A stretch of 13,596 nt of DNA from Flavobacteriaceae bacterium (GTDB lineage Bacteria; Bacteroidota; Bacteroidia; Flavobacteriales; Weeksellaceae): NCBI GenBank assembly GCA_031273305.1, contig JAISSC010000006.1, positions 1 through 13,596 on the forward strand, in the 5' to 3' direction. The notes under the pieces are model-generated. The model saw only the letters and a list, made by a program, of their open reading frames with translations. It was not told the DNA's origin and ran no database searches. The translations under genes and the position numbers were made by a program. This document shows positions 1 through 7,550 of the stretch, one piece after another; the first letter of the stretch is position 1, and each line of letters starts with the position of its first letter.

Positions 1-1048
1 GTATATCATTATAATTGGTCAGGCTCAAGCCGTTACGGTTACTTATCCTGTATCCGACAGAGGCGGTTAAAGAATTATACTCATCGAAAGTAAAGTTAAT
101 GCCGGTATTAAAATTACCTCCTGTACTTTCTCTTTCCCTTGTTCCATCCTGTAGGGAGCGGGAGATTTCATTTCCATCCGTGTCGAATCGGGAATAACTG
201 TTGTTGTTTTCTCCTTCGCTTTTTGAATATCTGAACCCGGCATTGGCAAACCAATTCCATTTTTCCTTACCATAGCCTAAACTGATATTGGCTCCGTATA
301 ATTGAGGGCTTCCTGCAAGAACTTCCACACTTCCGGTTATCCCTGATTTTCTGTTTTTCTTGGTAATGATATTTATAATTCCGGCAGTTCCGGAGGCTTC
401 ATATCGGGCAGAGGCATTGGTGACTACTTCTATTTTTTCTACCATGTCCGCAGGAATCATTTTTAAGGCATCTCCCGTATCATTAATACCTAACATGGCA
501 GAGGGTTTTCCGTCGATCAGGATTTTAACATTCTCGTTCCCCCGCAGGCTGACAGTGCCGTCTACATCAACGCTTAAAGATGGGACATTCTGCATAACGT
601 CTGATAAGGTTCCTCCTTTGGCTGTTAAATCCTGCGAAACATCGTATACTTTTTTATCTAATTCTACTCTGTAAATGGGGACGGTTCCCTGCACAACGAC
701 TTCTTCGAGTTCTTTTGCTGCGGGGGCAATCTTTATAGCACCCAAAAAAGTGCTTTCCAACAAAGTCCTTTGATCATAATAGGAATCAAATCCGGCTTGG
801 TCTATTGTTATTTCGTATTCTCCGGGAATTACATCTATGCTGAATCTTCCTCTTTCATCGGTAAGGTTTCCATATATCAGTGAGGTATCTTCCTGATTGA
901 CCAGACTAACGCTGGAATAGGGAACTGGGCTGTCATCATCCTTGTTTACAATAGTCCCCGTGATTTTAATATTTTGGGAAGATAAGAACGTGGATAGTAG
1001 TAGGCAACTTATTGCAATAAGTGTGCGGTTAAAATGTACTGCTTTCAT
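1..1048 (-). CDS. TonB-dependent receptor-like outer membrane beta-barrel protein, partial (C-terminus off the window)
   Basis: Reading the minus strand from an ATG at 1048 gives an open frame of 349 codons that runs off the left edge. Residues 1 to about 25 are a Sec signal peptide (basic start, hydrophobic core ending near LSSQN). Residues about 28-110 match a carboxypeptidase-D regulatory-like beta-sandwich (GTIVNKDDDSPVPYSSV, then LTDERGRFSI, then PGEYEITI), common at the N-terminus of Bacteroidota receptors. A plug domain follows, with LSDVMQNVPSLSVDVDG, SLRGNENVKILIDGKPS, and YEASGTAGIINIITKKN near residue 220. After that come alternating aromatic strands, the start of the barrel. The family is the outer-membrane beta-barrel/TonB receptor group often annotated without a known ligand. 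There is no SusD-like neighbour in view, so a glycan-uptake role is not supported. The start is the first ATG before the signal peptide. A weak -7-like TATCCTTG lies at 1078-1085. Confidence 0.9.
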   Translation of the reverse strand, partial: MKAVHFNRTLIAISCLLLSTFLSSQNIKITGTIVNKDDDSPVPYSSVSLVNQEDTSLIYGNLTDERGRFSIDVIPGEYEITIDQAGFDSYYDQRTLLESTFLGAIKIAPAAKELEEVVVQGTVPIYRVELDKKVYDVSQDLTAKGGTLSDVMQNVPSLSVDVDGTVSLRGNENVKILIDGKPSAMLGINDTGDALKMIPADMVEKIEVVTNASARYEASGTAGIINIITKKNRKSGITGSVEVLAGSPQLYGANISLGYGKEKWNWFANAGFRYSKSEGENNNSYSRFDTDGNEISRSLQDGTRERESTGGNFNTGINFTFDEYNSLTASVGYRISNRNGLSLTNYNDI

Positions 1049-1106
1049 TGGTATTATTAGATATTATAGTAATTAGACAAGGATAACAGTCAAAAGTTAC
1101 AAGAGG

Positions 1107-1147
1107 AAAAAAATATTTATACTCACATACTGTTGAGGGATAAATAT
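1107..1147 (-). terminator. Rho-independent terminator of the LysE-family gene
   Basis: On the minus strand an 8-bp perfect arm pair (ATATTTAT at 1140-1147 with ATAAATAT at 1113-1120) encloses a second 4-bp stem (CTCA/TGAG at 1122-1125 and 1134-1137). A run of six to seven T follows (1107-1113). The left arm begins inside the stop codon of the upstream gene. The outer stem is all A-T, so strength is uncertain, but the position and T-tract fit a terminator that separates this gene from the receptor gene downstream. Confidence 0.6.
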
Positions 1148-1824
1148 CAGTTATTTTTGTGCGGTTTATTATTTTCTATCAGTTCAAAGGGGTTTTCGGA
1201 ATTTGTTTTTATGAAACTTTTCCCGAAGATAACAACTCCGAAAACGATTAGGGCTATACCTACAATCTTTTTAATTCTGTATACGATTTGGTCGGTCAAT
1301 TTGTTCTGGAATTTATACGCAAGGAATATTTTAAAGAAATCCACCGAAATCATTGTAAGCATAAGGAACATTATATAGATGTAAAAGTCGGAAGGTCCGG
1401 GATATTGGGTTGAAATTAAGACCACTGTCGTAAGCCAAAAGACAATAACCCCAATGTTTACAAGGTTCAGTAAGAAACCGTTCATAAAGGTCTTAAAATA
1501 ATTGGTAGTTGCAATGTTAATACTTCCTTTTAAATGCAGATTACCTCTGGATAAAATATTGTATAGCCCGTAAATAACGATTATAAAACCGGCAAGCATG
1601 TAAATGGTGGGGTGAGTATCAATAAAGTTTAAAATTCCGTGACTTCCCCTGTGGGAGATAATAATACATAAAAGGTCGGCAGTAATAACCCCGATCTCTA
1701 AGGCTATCGCAGGTCTAACCCCCTTGGTGAGGCTGGTTTCGATTAGTAGGAAAAAGACCGGGCCTATAAGGATAATACTGAGAAACAACCCAAGTAAAAT
1801 TGCCGATGTTATAAGAGAAATCAT
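1147..1824 (-). CDS. LysE family translocator (amino acid exporter family)
   Basis: A 225-residue integral membrane protein with about six hydrophobic segments. The N-terminal third carries the LysE/RhtB-type pattern: a first helix ending in GPVFFLLIETSLTKG (residues about 20-35), then GVRPAIALEIGVITAD, and a C-terminal helix with KIVGIALIVFGVVIFGKS. Known family members export amino acids or small metabolites across the inner membrane; the substrate here cannot be told. The frame can start at TTG (1827) or the adjacent ATG (1824); I chose ATG. A 59-base gap separates it from the upstream lipoprotein gene, with a possible weak promoter in the gap, and it ends in its own hairpin terminator. 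It may therefore be a single-gene unit or the tail of the cluster upstream. The tail is polar and charged (SFIKTNSENPFELIENN). Confidence 0.85.
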   Translation of the reverse strand: MISLITSAILLGLFLSIILIGPVFFLLIETSLTKGVRPAIALEIGVITADLLCIIISHRGSHGILNFIDTHPTIYMLAGFIIVIYGLYNILSRGNLHLKGSINIATTNYFKTFMNGFLLNLVNIGVIVFWLTTVVLISTQYPGPSDFYIYIMFLMLTMISVDFFKIFLAYKFQNKLTDQIVYRIKKIVGIALIVFGVVIFGKSFIKTNSENPFELIENNKPHKNN

Positions 1825-1843
1825 CAATGATGTTAATTAACCT

Positions 1844-1872
1844 GCAAGGTACGCATTTTTAATTTAATACAA
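1844..1872 (-). promoter_or_regulatory. Possible Bacteroidota-type promoter for the LysE-family gene
   Basis: On the minus strand TTG (1870-1872) is followed by 18 bases and then TACCTTGC (1844-1851), an imperfect match to the TAnnTTTG -7 box. A 10-base palindrome GTTAATTAAC lies between it and the start codon. The match is weak, so read-through from the upstream gene is equally possible. Confidence 0.3.
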
Positions 1873-1883
1873 TATGATTAATG

Positions 1884-2639
1884 TTATTTGGGGGTGTTAT
1901 ATTTCTTCACATACTCCAACCAATTACCCTCCAATTCGGGAATTGTAAGAGCGTAAATCTTTTCACTATCGGGTTTTTTCCAGAATTTAAGAAACCTGTC
2001 CCATCCATAGGTTTGTATCAGGTATTTGACCAATAAACCCGACTGGGGATAACTTATTTGGGAGTTGAAATGAGAGAATTTGGTGTTTTTTAGTAACTTT
2101 TCCAACGGGATAAGCTCTTTGTTTTGCCAGAGTTCAAAACAGGTTTTTTCCAAAGATTTTCCATTCCAGCTATCGTCAGAATAAACGGCAATTCCTTCCA
2201 TTACCCAAGTGCGACTGTTTCCCCAATTCTGGTGGGTAATCAGATGAACTACCTCATGTGCTTCTCCTAAAAGGGCGTAACTTTCGATAATAGTATTGCT
2301 GCGGGAATAGGAAACTGCACTGTGGTTGAGTTTGGTCAGGGTATTAAATTCTTTCCTGTCATCCACTATAAAATAGTAAAGAGGTATTTTAAGAGTGGTG
2401 ATCTTCGTGATTTCTTTTGCTTTAGTAATTCCCCGTGCAATTTTTTGTTCAACTAAGGCTAAGTTCTTCTCTGCTTTTGAGCCGGGTAGATAGTAAAAAA
2501 TAAACTCCGAAGTCTGAAAACTCTTCCACGTAAATTGTTCTTTTTTTAAGTAGAATCGGTTCATGGAGTTTCTATATATAACGCCGGAACAACTACACAA
2601 AAAATAGGATAGGAAGAAAAGGAAGATACTTTTTTTCAT
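1884..2639 (-). CDS. Putative lipoprotein with a gluzincin-type (HExxH) metallopeptidase domain
   Basis: 251 residues. A short lipoprotein signal peptide ends at LCSC, with Cys17 the likely lipidated residue (Leu -3, Ser -1). The mature part contains HEVVH at residues 128-132 (His128, Glu129, His132), followed by WVMEGIAVY with Glu148. This matches the zinc site of the gluzincin/peptidase MA-like group, in which a Glu in a W-x-x-EG-x-A-x-Y helix is the third ligand. The C-terminal part (LLVKYLIQTYGWDRFLKFWK) also fits that fold. It should sit in the envelope, anchored by its lipid. It lies 25 bases downstream of the class A PBP gene and is likely co-transcribed with ricT-gldH-PBP. A role in cell-wall or surface protein processing is inference from context only; no substrate is known to me. 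All zinc ligands and the catalytic Glu are present, so it is probably active. Confidence 0.8.
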   Translation of the reverse strand: MKKSIFLFFLSYFLCSCSGVIYRNSMNRFYLKKEQFTWKSFQTSEFIFYYLPGSKAEKNLALVEQKIARGITKAKEITKITTLKIPLYYFIVDDRKEFNTLTKLNHSAVSYSRSNTIIESYALLGEAHEVVHLITHQNWGNSRTWVMEGIAVYSDDSWNGKSLEKTCFELWQNKELIPLEKLLKNTKFSHFNSQISYPQSGLLVKYLIQTYGWDRFLKFWKKPDSEKIYALTIPELEGNWLEYVKKYNTPK

Positions 2640-2664
2640 CGGAAATCTTACTGTAATATATATT

Positions 2665-5055
2665 TTACCTGTCGAAGTTGGTAGAATCTCTTCTCCTCAA
2701 ATTGGAGTTAATATTTTCTTGCGCAGGAGCATTTCCCATGTCTTCCGTTATATCGTAATATCCTGCTCCTGAGTATCCCTCTTCATAGGCTCCATAAGAT
2801 GCCAGGTCTTCGCAACTAAAGTTATTTCCAATGGTTTCGGGTCTTGGAAATTTGTCATTCTGTGATACTTCAAGTTTAGGATCTGCATATACTTTTTGCA
2901 TAAAATAAGCCCAGATAGGTAAAGCCATAGCGGATCCCTGTCCCACTGATGTTGAGGCGAAACGCGCATATCTGTCTTCCCATCCGACCCAAACTCCTGT
3001 GGCAAGTTTAGGGGTTATTCCGATAAACCATCCGTCTGAATTTTGATTGGTTGTCCCGGTCTTACCTGCTACTTCTGCTTTAATACCCATTCCTCTTACT
3101 CTCCTTCCGGTACCGATGTCTACTACTCCCTTCATTAGGTCTATCATGGTGTAGGCATAGATCTCGTTCATAACTTCGCGTACCTGAGGCTGGTATTCTT
3201 TAATCACTTTTCCGTTATTATCTTCAATCCTCCATATCATTTCAGGCTTGGTATAGTTTCCAAAGTTGGCAAAGGTACTATATGCGCTTACCATTTCGTA
3301 TATGGTCAGGTCGGCAGAACCTAAGGCAATAGTGTTATTTCTCGGAATAGGGCTTTCTACTCCTAAATCTCTTGCCATCTGTATTACGGCATCTGCTCCT
3401 GTGGCTTCAATTAATCTTGCGGAAACGGCGTTTTGAGAGAAGGCTAATGCAGACCTAAGGTTAGGAGTTCCTCCTTTTCCGTAAACAGTCCAACTTCCTT
3501 TGGTGTAGGTGGCATTAGAAACCTGTGTACAAGGCGTATAGTTAAGGTTTTTTATCGCCGTTGCATAAACAAGGGGTTTGAACGTGGAGCCTACTTGTCT
3601 TCGGGCTTGTTTTACGTGGTCATATTGAAAATGCCTCCAATTTATACCTCCTACCCATGCTTTGATGTTTCCGGTGGCAGGCTCCATTGCCATAAGACCG
3701 GCTTGTACGATGTGTTTGTGGTATCTTATGGAATCCCAGGGAGACATAAGGGTATCCCGGTCTCCTTTCCATGTAAATATTTGTAATTCTATGGGTTTTT
3801 GAAATTCTGCTAAAATTTCTTCTTCTGATGCTCCTGTGGCTTTTAAATTCTTATATCTTCCTGTCCTCCGCATGGCATCCGTCATTAGTTTGGTATATAT
3901 AACTTCAAGTTTAGGTCCCTTCCTGTCAGGATAAAAAGGAGCATATTGTCTTCCTTTGTGTTCTCTGAAAAATGATTTTTGAAGTTCTTTTACATGTTTT
4001 TCTATGGCTTCTTCTGCATATTTCTGCATTCGGGAATCCAAAGTCACATATATTTTCAATCCGTCTTTGTACAGGCTGTATTTTTTTCCGGTCTGTTTTT
4101 CATAATCGCTTAAAACGGCACTTACTTCCTTTCTCAACGCATATTTAAAATAGGCTGAAAATCCCTCTCCTATTTCTCTTACCGGTTTATAGTCTAATTC
4201 TATGGGGGTTTCCTTAATGGAATCAAATTCGGCTTCTGTAATATATTTTTGGTCTTTCATCAATCCGAGTACTACATTCCTTCTTCTTTTTGAAGTCTCC
4301 GGATTGAGCTTCGGATTGTTCTTATTTGGGTTTTCCAGCATGGCTATCAACGTCGCCGATTCGGAAATGTTCAAGTCTTTTATGTTTTTGTTAAAGTATA
4401 CCTTAGAAGCCGTAGCAACTCCATTGGCATTAAATAAGAAATCGAACTTATTCAGGTATAAGGTCACAATTTCATCTTTAGTGTAAAGGCGTTCTAATTG
4501 CACGGCGATGATTATTTCTTTGATCTTTTGGAAGGCTCTTTCAAATTTATTTTGAGAAACTCCCTTGAATGAAAAGTTTCCGTCTTCGTCTTCCCTTTGG
4601 GTAAATAAAAGTTTGGCTAATTGTTGGGTGATCGTACTTCCTCCTCCTCTTTGTCCGCCAAAAACAACCGCCCTGAACAAGGCTTTTTTATCTACTCCGG
4701 AATGATACGGAAAACGTTCGTCTTCTTTAGCCAACAGTGCATATATTAACGATTGAGGCAAGTCCTGATACTCAACCGGAATCCGTTTTTCTTTTTCAAA
4801 TTTTTGCAATACTACTCCATCAGAGGATATAATTTCTGAGGCAACGAAAATATCGGGGTTTTCCAGGTCTCTAACGTCAGGCATCTCTCCTAAAAAGCCA
4901 TAAAAGGTTAATGTGAATAACAGAATAACAGCGAGTATTCCTGAAAAAAATAATCCCCAAAACCACAAAAGAGCCTTTTTAATAAATTTTTTTCTGGAGT
5001 TCGTTTGTTTTTGTTTGCTATCGGAAGCAGTTTTGTTTTTGTTTATTGGTTCCAT
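2665..5055 (-). CDS. Class A penicillin-binding protein 1A (transglycosylase/transpeptidase)
   Basis: 796 residues, full length for PBP1A. A basic cytoplasmic tail (residues 1-28) is followed by one membrane anchor (about 29-54). The glycosyltransferase family 51 domain carries KEDERFPYHSGVD at 110-122 (catalytic Glu111), GGGSTITQQLAKLLF at 137-151, and ERLYTKDEIVTLYLNK at 188-203. The transpeptidase domain has all three active-site motifs: STFK at 490-493 (nucleophile Ser490), SQN at 540-542, and KTGT at 665-668. It polymerises lipid II into glycan strands and cross-links peptides on the periplasmic side. The last 50 or so residues are a Tyr/Gly/Asn-rich acidic tail. It lies 21 bases after gldH and 25 before the metallopeptidase lipoprotein, consistent with one operon. 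The ATG at 5055 directly precedes the basic tail and anchor. Confidence 0.96.
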   Translation of the reverse strand: MEPINKNKTASDSKQKQTNSRKKFIKKALLWFWGLFFSGILAVILLFTLTFYGFLGEMPDVRDLENPDIFVASEIISSDGVVLQKFEKEKRIPVEYQDLPQSLIYALLAKEDERFPYHSGVDKKALFRAVVFGGQRGGGSTITQQLAKLLFTQREDEDGNFSFKGVSQNKFERAFQKIKEIIIAVQLERLYTKDEIVTLYLNKFDFLFNANGVATASKVYFNKNIKDLNISESATLIAMLENPNKNNPKLNPETSKRRRNVVLGLMKDQKYITEAEFDSIKETPIELDYKPVREIGEGFSAYFKYALRKEVSAVLSDYEKQTGKKYSLYKDGLKIYVTLDSRMQKYAEEAIEKHVKELQKSFFREHKGRQYAPFYPDRKGPKLEVIYTKLMTDAMRRTGRYKNLKATGASEEEILAEFQKPIELQIFTWKGDRDTLMSPWDSIRYHKHIVQAGLMAMEPATGNIKAWVGGINWRHFQYDHVKQARRQVGSTFKPLVYATAIKNLNYTPCTQVSNATYTKGSWTVYGKGGTPNLRSALAFSQNAVSARLIEATGADAVIQMARDLGVESPIPRNNTIALGSADLTIYEMVSAYSTFANFGNYTKPEMIWRIEDNNGKVIKEYQPQVREVMNEIYAYTMIDLMKGVVDIGTGRRVRGMGIKAEVAGKTGTTNQNSDGWFIGITPKLATGVWVGWEDRYARFASTSVGQGSAMALPIWAYFMQKVYADPKLEVSQNDKFPRPETIGNNFSCEDLASYGAYEEGYSGAGYYDITEDMGNAPAQENINSNLRRRDSTNFDR

Positions 5056-5076
5056 AATTTGGTATATATGGTAAAT

Positions 5077-5526
5077 TTATTCAATATTAACACCGAAATC
5101 TTCAATTCCTTTCAAGGTATCTTTCCTCATTCCCTGCACAACGGAGAGTGTATATTTTCCATCTTCGGGAAAGTTATAGTCTCTCTTGTACTGAAAATAT
5201 ATCTCTTTTACAGACCCCATTCCCGAACCCAGCCACTTTCCCGTGTTGTCGGCTAATCTATAATTTAATGTGTCAATACTGATTGTTTTTTGTCCTTGTT
5301 TCAATTTTATAAATAAATACAGGTTACTAAACGGATAATCATTGTTATTTCTTACTACTAAATTTATATTTTTTTTATCCTTTGCGTTTTTAATTACAAA
5401 GTTAAAGTTTACGGTATCTTTTTTATTCCATGAGTTGTTTATATTGTTCATCTCTGAAAATTCATAGGGATCATTACACTGTATACACAATACTGCTAAT
5501 ATAAATATAATTAAAACCTTTTTCAT
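5077..5526 (-). CDS. gldH: Gliding motility lipoprotein GldH
   Basis: 149 residues, the usual GldH length. Recognisable family blocks are RNNNDYPFSNLYLFIKL (59-75), DTLNYRLADNTGKWLGSGMG (85-104), FQYKRDYNFPEDGKYTLSV (111-129), QGMRKDTLKGIEDFGVNIE (131-149). GldH is one of the lipoproteins known to be required for gliding in Flavobacterium and is linked to the type 9 secretion/gliding apparatus, although its exact biochemical role is not established. The signal peptide ends LCIQC, with Cys17 the likely lipidation site; Gln at -1 is unusual for a lipobox. The gene starts 22 bases after the ricT stop and is followed 21 bases later by the PBP1A gene, an order seen in other flavobacteria. Its presence suggests gliding or T9SS-related functions in the host, but other gld genes are not in this window. 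Confidence 0.95.
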   Translation of the reverse strand: MKKVLIIFILAVLCIQCNDPYEFSEMNNINNSWNKKDTVNFNFVIKNAKDKKNINLVVRNNNDYPFSNLYLFIKLKQGQKTISIDTLNYRLADNTGKWLGSGMGSVKEIYFQYKRDYNFPEDGKYTLSVVQGMRKDTLKGIEDFGVNIE

Positions 5527-5548
5527 TTAAAGTTGAATGATAAATAAG

Positions 5549-6790
5549 TTATGATGATTTCTTCGGAGGTCTTCTCTTTTGATTTTGATTCTGTTTCTGA
5601 TTTTGCTTCTGATTCTGATTTGGATTTGGATTTGGATTCTGTTTCTCGTTTGCAGGGTTCGTATTTTTTCGTTGTTGAGGTCTGTTCTTTGACTTCTTTT
5701 TGTTGTTGGATTTCGACCTTTTCTCAAACCGGTTCAGATTATTTTCTTCTATTAGGTCTATCTTCAGGGATTCTTTTTCTTGTAATTCATCCAAAGATTT
5801 TATTATAATTCCTTTCTGATTGAGTTCTACTAACTTTTTTACATCATAAATATTTATGGGATACCACGATACGGCATTATTTGTGTAAGTAAACCACATT
5901 TGATTCCTGAAAACATCCACTTTTATACAAAAGGCTTTTCCTTTTTCCGTATCCAAAACAGTTTGGTTTGAAGGAAAATCGGCAAGGGCATCTACATAAG
6001 TATCCAGTTCAAAGTTCAAACAACATTTTAATTTTCCGCATTGACCGGCTAGTTTTTGAGGATTTATGGATAATTGTTGATACCTTGCGGCGGCTGTATT
6101 TACCGAACGAAAGTCTGTTAACCAAGCCGAGCAACATAATTCCCTTCCGCAGGAACCCAATCCCCCGACTTTTGCACTTTCCTGCCTGTATCCTATCTGG
6201 CGCATATCGATCTTAGAGCGGAAAGCCATTGCATAATCTTTAATAAGTTGCCTGAAATCTATTCTTCCTTCGGCTGTGTAGTATATGGTTACTTTTGAAC
6301 CGTCTCCCTGATATTCTACATTACAAATTTTCATCTGCAACCCCAGTGCGCGTGCAATCTTTCTGGCTTCAAGCATGACTTTAGCCTCCTTATTTCTGAA
6401 ACTTTGCCATACCTCAATATCCTTTGGAGAGGCTTTTCTATACACCTTATATAATTCTTCTACTTTAGCCTTCTTCTTTTTCAGTTGTATCCTCACCAAC
6501 TCTCCTGTTAAAGAAACAGCCCCGACATCATGCCCGGAATTTGTCCCCACAGCAACCATATCTCCGATGGTGACAGGGAGTGAAGAATCATTTACATAAA
6601 AATCTTTTCTATCGTCTTTAAAGCGAACTTCTATATACTGAGTTTGATTTTTTGATATTATAGGAGGATGAATGTCGGAAAGCCAGTCAAACACGAGCAG
6701 CTTGCTGTTACAATTTCCTATTCCACACACCCCTTTATTTTTACATCCTTTAGGTAACTCATTCGAACTACATGAACCGCATGTTTCCAT
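5549..6790 (-). CDS. ricT: PSP1 domain protein, RicT/YaaT-type
   Basis: 413 residues. The N-terminus is Cys-rich (Cys4, 7, 16, 22, 27). The PSP1/RicT core follows, with YIEVRFKDDRKDFY (52-65), GDMVAVGTNSGHDVGAV (76-92), a central helical region, and the diagnostic cysteine blocks GGLGSCGRELCCSAWL (209-223, Cys214/219/220) and AGQCGKLKCCLNFELDTY (248-265, Cys251/256/257). In Bacillus subtilis RicT is part of the Ric (Y) complex with iron-sulphur clusters that assists RNase Y in mRNA maturation; whether that holds in Bacteroidota is not known to me. Residues about 351-413 are a basic, disordered tail of Lys/Asn/Arg, then NP and NQ/KQ dipeptide repeats, then KRRPPKKSS, plausible for RNA or nucleic-acid contact. 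It is the first gene of the cluster with gldH and PBP1A and has its own promoter, divergent from the SprT-like gene. Confidence 0.92.
   Translation of the reverse strand: METCGSCSSNELPKGCKNKGVCGIGNCNSKLLVFDWLSDIHPPIISKNQTQYIEVRFKDDRKDFYVNDSSLPVTIGDMVAVGTNSGHDVGAVSLTGELVRIQLKKKKAKVEELYKVYRKASPKDIEVWQSFRNKEAKVMLEARKIARALGLQMKICNVEYQGDGSKVTIYYTAEGRIDFRQLIKDYAMAFRSKIDMRQIGYRQESAKVGGLGSCGRELCCSAWLTDFRSVNTAAARYQQLSINPQKLAGQCGKLKCCLNFELDTYVDALADFPSNQTVLDTEKGKAFCIKVDVFRNQMWFTYTNNAVSWYPINIYDVKKLVELNQKGIIIKSLDELQEKESLKIDLIEENNLNRFEKRSKSNNKKKSKNRPQQRKNTNPANEKQNPNPNPNQNQKQNQKQNQNQKRRPPKKSS
5581..5646. repeat. Degenerate hexanucleotide repeat in the 3' end of ricT
   Basis: About eleven units of a 6-base period (plus strand GATTTT/GATTCT/GATTTG/GTTTCT variants, including three exact GATTTG units in a row at about 5621-5638). 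On the coding strand it specifies the NP-NQ-KQ dipeptide tail of RicT. Because the unit is a multiple of three, gain or loss of units changes the tail length without breaking the frame. Confidence 0.85.
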
Positions 6791-6813
6791 TTCTTGGATT
6801 TTAAACTAATTTA

Positions 6814-6821
6814 CAAAGATA
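6814..6821 (-). promoter_or_regulatory. -7 box of the ricT-gldH-PBP cluster promoter
   Basis: TATCTTTG on the minus strand is an exact match to the Bacteroidota TAnnTTTG -7 element, 23 bases upstream of the ricT ATG. No clear TTG is seen at the expected -33 distance (the region is AT-rich). The implied leader is short, roughly 15-20 bases. Confidence 0.55.
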
Positions 6822-6891
6822 GATATTTTAAAATTCATTTTAATAATGTATCGCTCTAAGGAAATTATTTTTTATTCCCACCGACAAGTTT

Positions 6892-6899
6892 TACTTTTG
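6892..6899 (+). promoter_or_regulatory. -7 box of the SprT-like/manC promoter
   Basis: TACTTTTG on the plus strand matches TAnnTTTG exactly, 24 bases before the ATG of the SprT-like gene. The -33 region is T-rich without a good TTTG. Together with the minus-strand box at 6814-6821 it makes 6791-6923 a divergent promoter region. Confidence 0.55.
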
Positions 6900-6923
6900 T
6901 AGACCATCAGATTTATATAAAAA

Positions 6924-7550
6924 ATGGCGATACCAAACAAAGCAGATTATTCAAAACTATCTCCCCATATCTCGGAAAAAGCTATTAATTATATAGAAAA
7001 ATGGCTGCATCCTTATTGGTTTCATCTGGTTATTAAAAATCCGAGAGGTACCAAATTGGGAGATTACAGGTTACCCGCAAGAGGATTTCCCCATAAAATA
7101 ACGGTAAACGCAGGAATGCATCAATCTTTATGCTTTCTGACCCTAACTCATGAAATAGCCCATTTAATAGCGTTTGACCTTTATTCCACAAAGATTTCAC
7201 CTCACGGAAAGGAATGGAAGGAAGTGTTCTCAAAGATGATTCTGGAAAGTTTGGAAGTGTATGAGGAGGAATTAAAGGTTATTTTATTAGATTATGCCCG
7301 GAACCCTAAAGCAAGTTTTTATGCAGATAAAAATTTATCCGAACACTTCATTCGCAGACAAAATCCCGATATTCCCTTGTTGAAGGACTTGGAGTATAAA
7401 AGATTATTTAAGATTAATAATAAACTTTTTTGTAAACTTGATAAAATAAAAACTCGTTATATTTGCATTGAAGAAAAGACAGGTAAAAAATATCTTATAG
7501 CAGGAAATGCTCCTGTGACAGAAATACGTTTTTATAATGATAAAAAATAA
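6924..7550 (+). CDS. SprT-like zinc metalloprotein
   Basis: 208 residues. The SprT-like motif is clear: HEIAH at 76-80 (His76, Glu77, His80) followed by the third ligand His94 in ISPHGKEWKEVFSKM, with upstream strands HLVIKNPRGTKLGDYRL and KITVNAG. The classical SprT C-terminal zinc ribbon (two CxxC pairs) is missing. Instead residues about 160-205 (LFKINNKLFC, then RYICIEEKTGKKYLI) look like a small beta-rich domain with only two cysteines, Cys170 and Cys181. SprT/Spartan-family proteins in eukaryotes are DNA-protein crosslink proteases; bacterial SprT is poorly characterised, so cytosolic protease activity is an inference. The ATG at 6924 follows a short AT-rich leader. The 3' end overlaps manC by 14 bases, pointing to a two-gene operon. 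Confidence 0.85.
   Translation: MAIPNKADYSKLSPHISEKAINYIEKWLHPYWFHLVIKNPRGTKLGDYRLPARGFPHKITVNAGMHQSLCFLTLTHEIAHLIAFDLYSTKISPHGKEWKEVFSKMILESLEVYEEELKVILLDYARNPKASFYADKNLSEHFIRRQNPDIPLLKDLEYKRLFKINNKLFCKLDKIKTRYICIEEKTGKKYLIAGNAPVTEIRFYNDKK

Noticed and set aside
15..674. Plus-strand ORFs opposite the receptor gene
   Set aside because: They are antisense to a continuous minus-strand frame with signal peptide, regulatory and plug motifs; their proteins show no domain.
1049..1106. Promoter of the receptor gene
   Set aside because: TATCCTTG at 1078-1085 resembles a -7 box, but the nearest TTG is only 14 bases away and a TAACTTTTG nearby has the wrong spacing; no convincing pair.
5527..5808. 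ORFs on both strands overlapping the ricT tail (Arg/Ile-Gln repeats on minus, Asp/Ser/Leu repeats on plus)
   Set aside because: They are other-frame readings of the hexanucleotide repeat; the ricT frame has a recognised domain and continues through the repeat.
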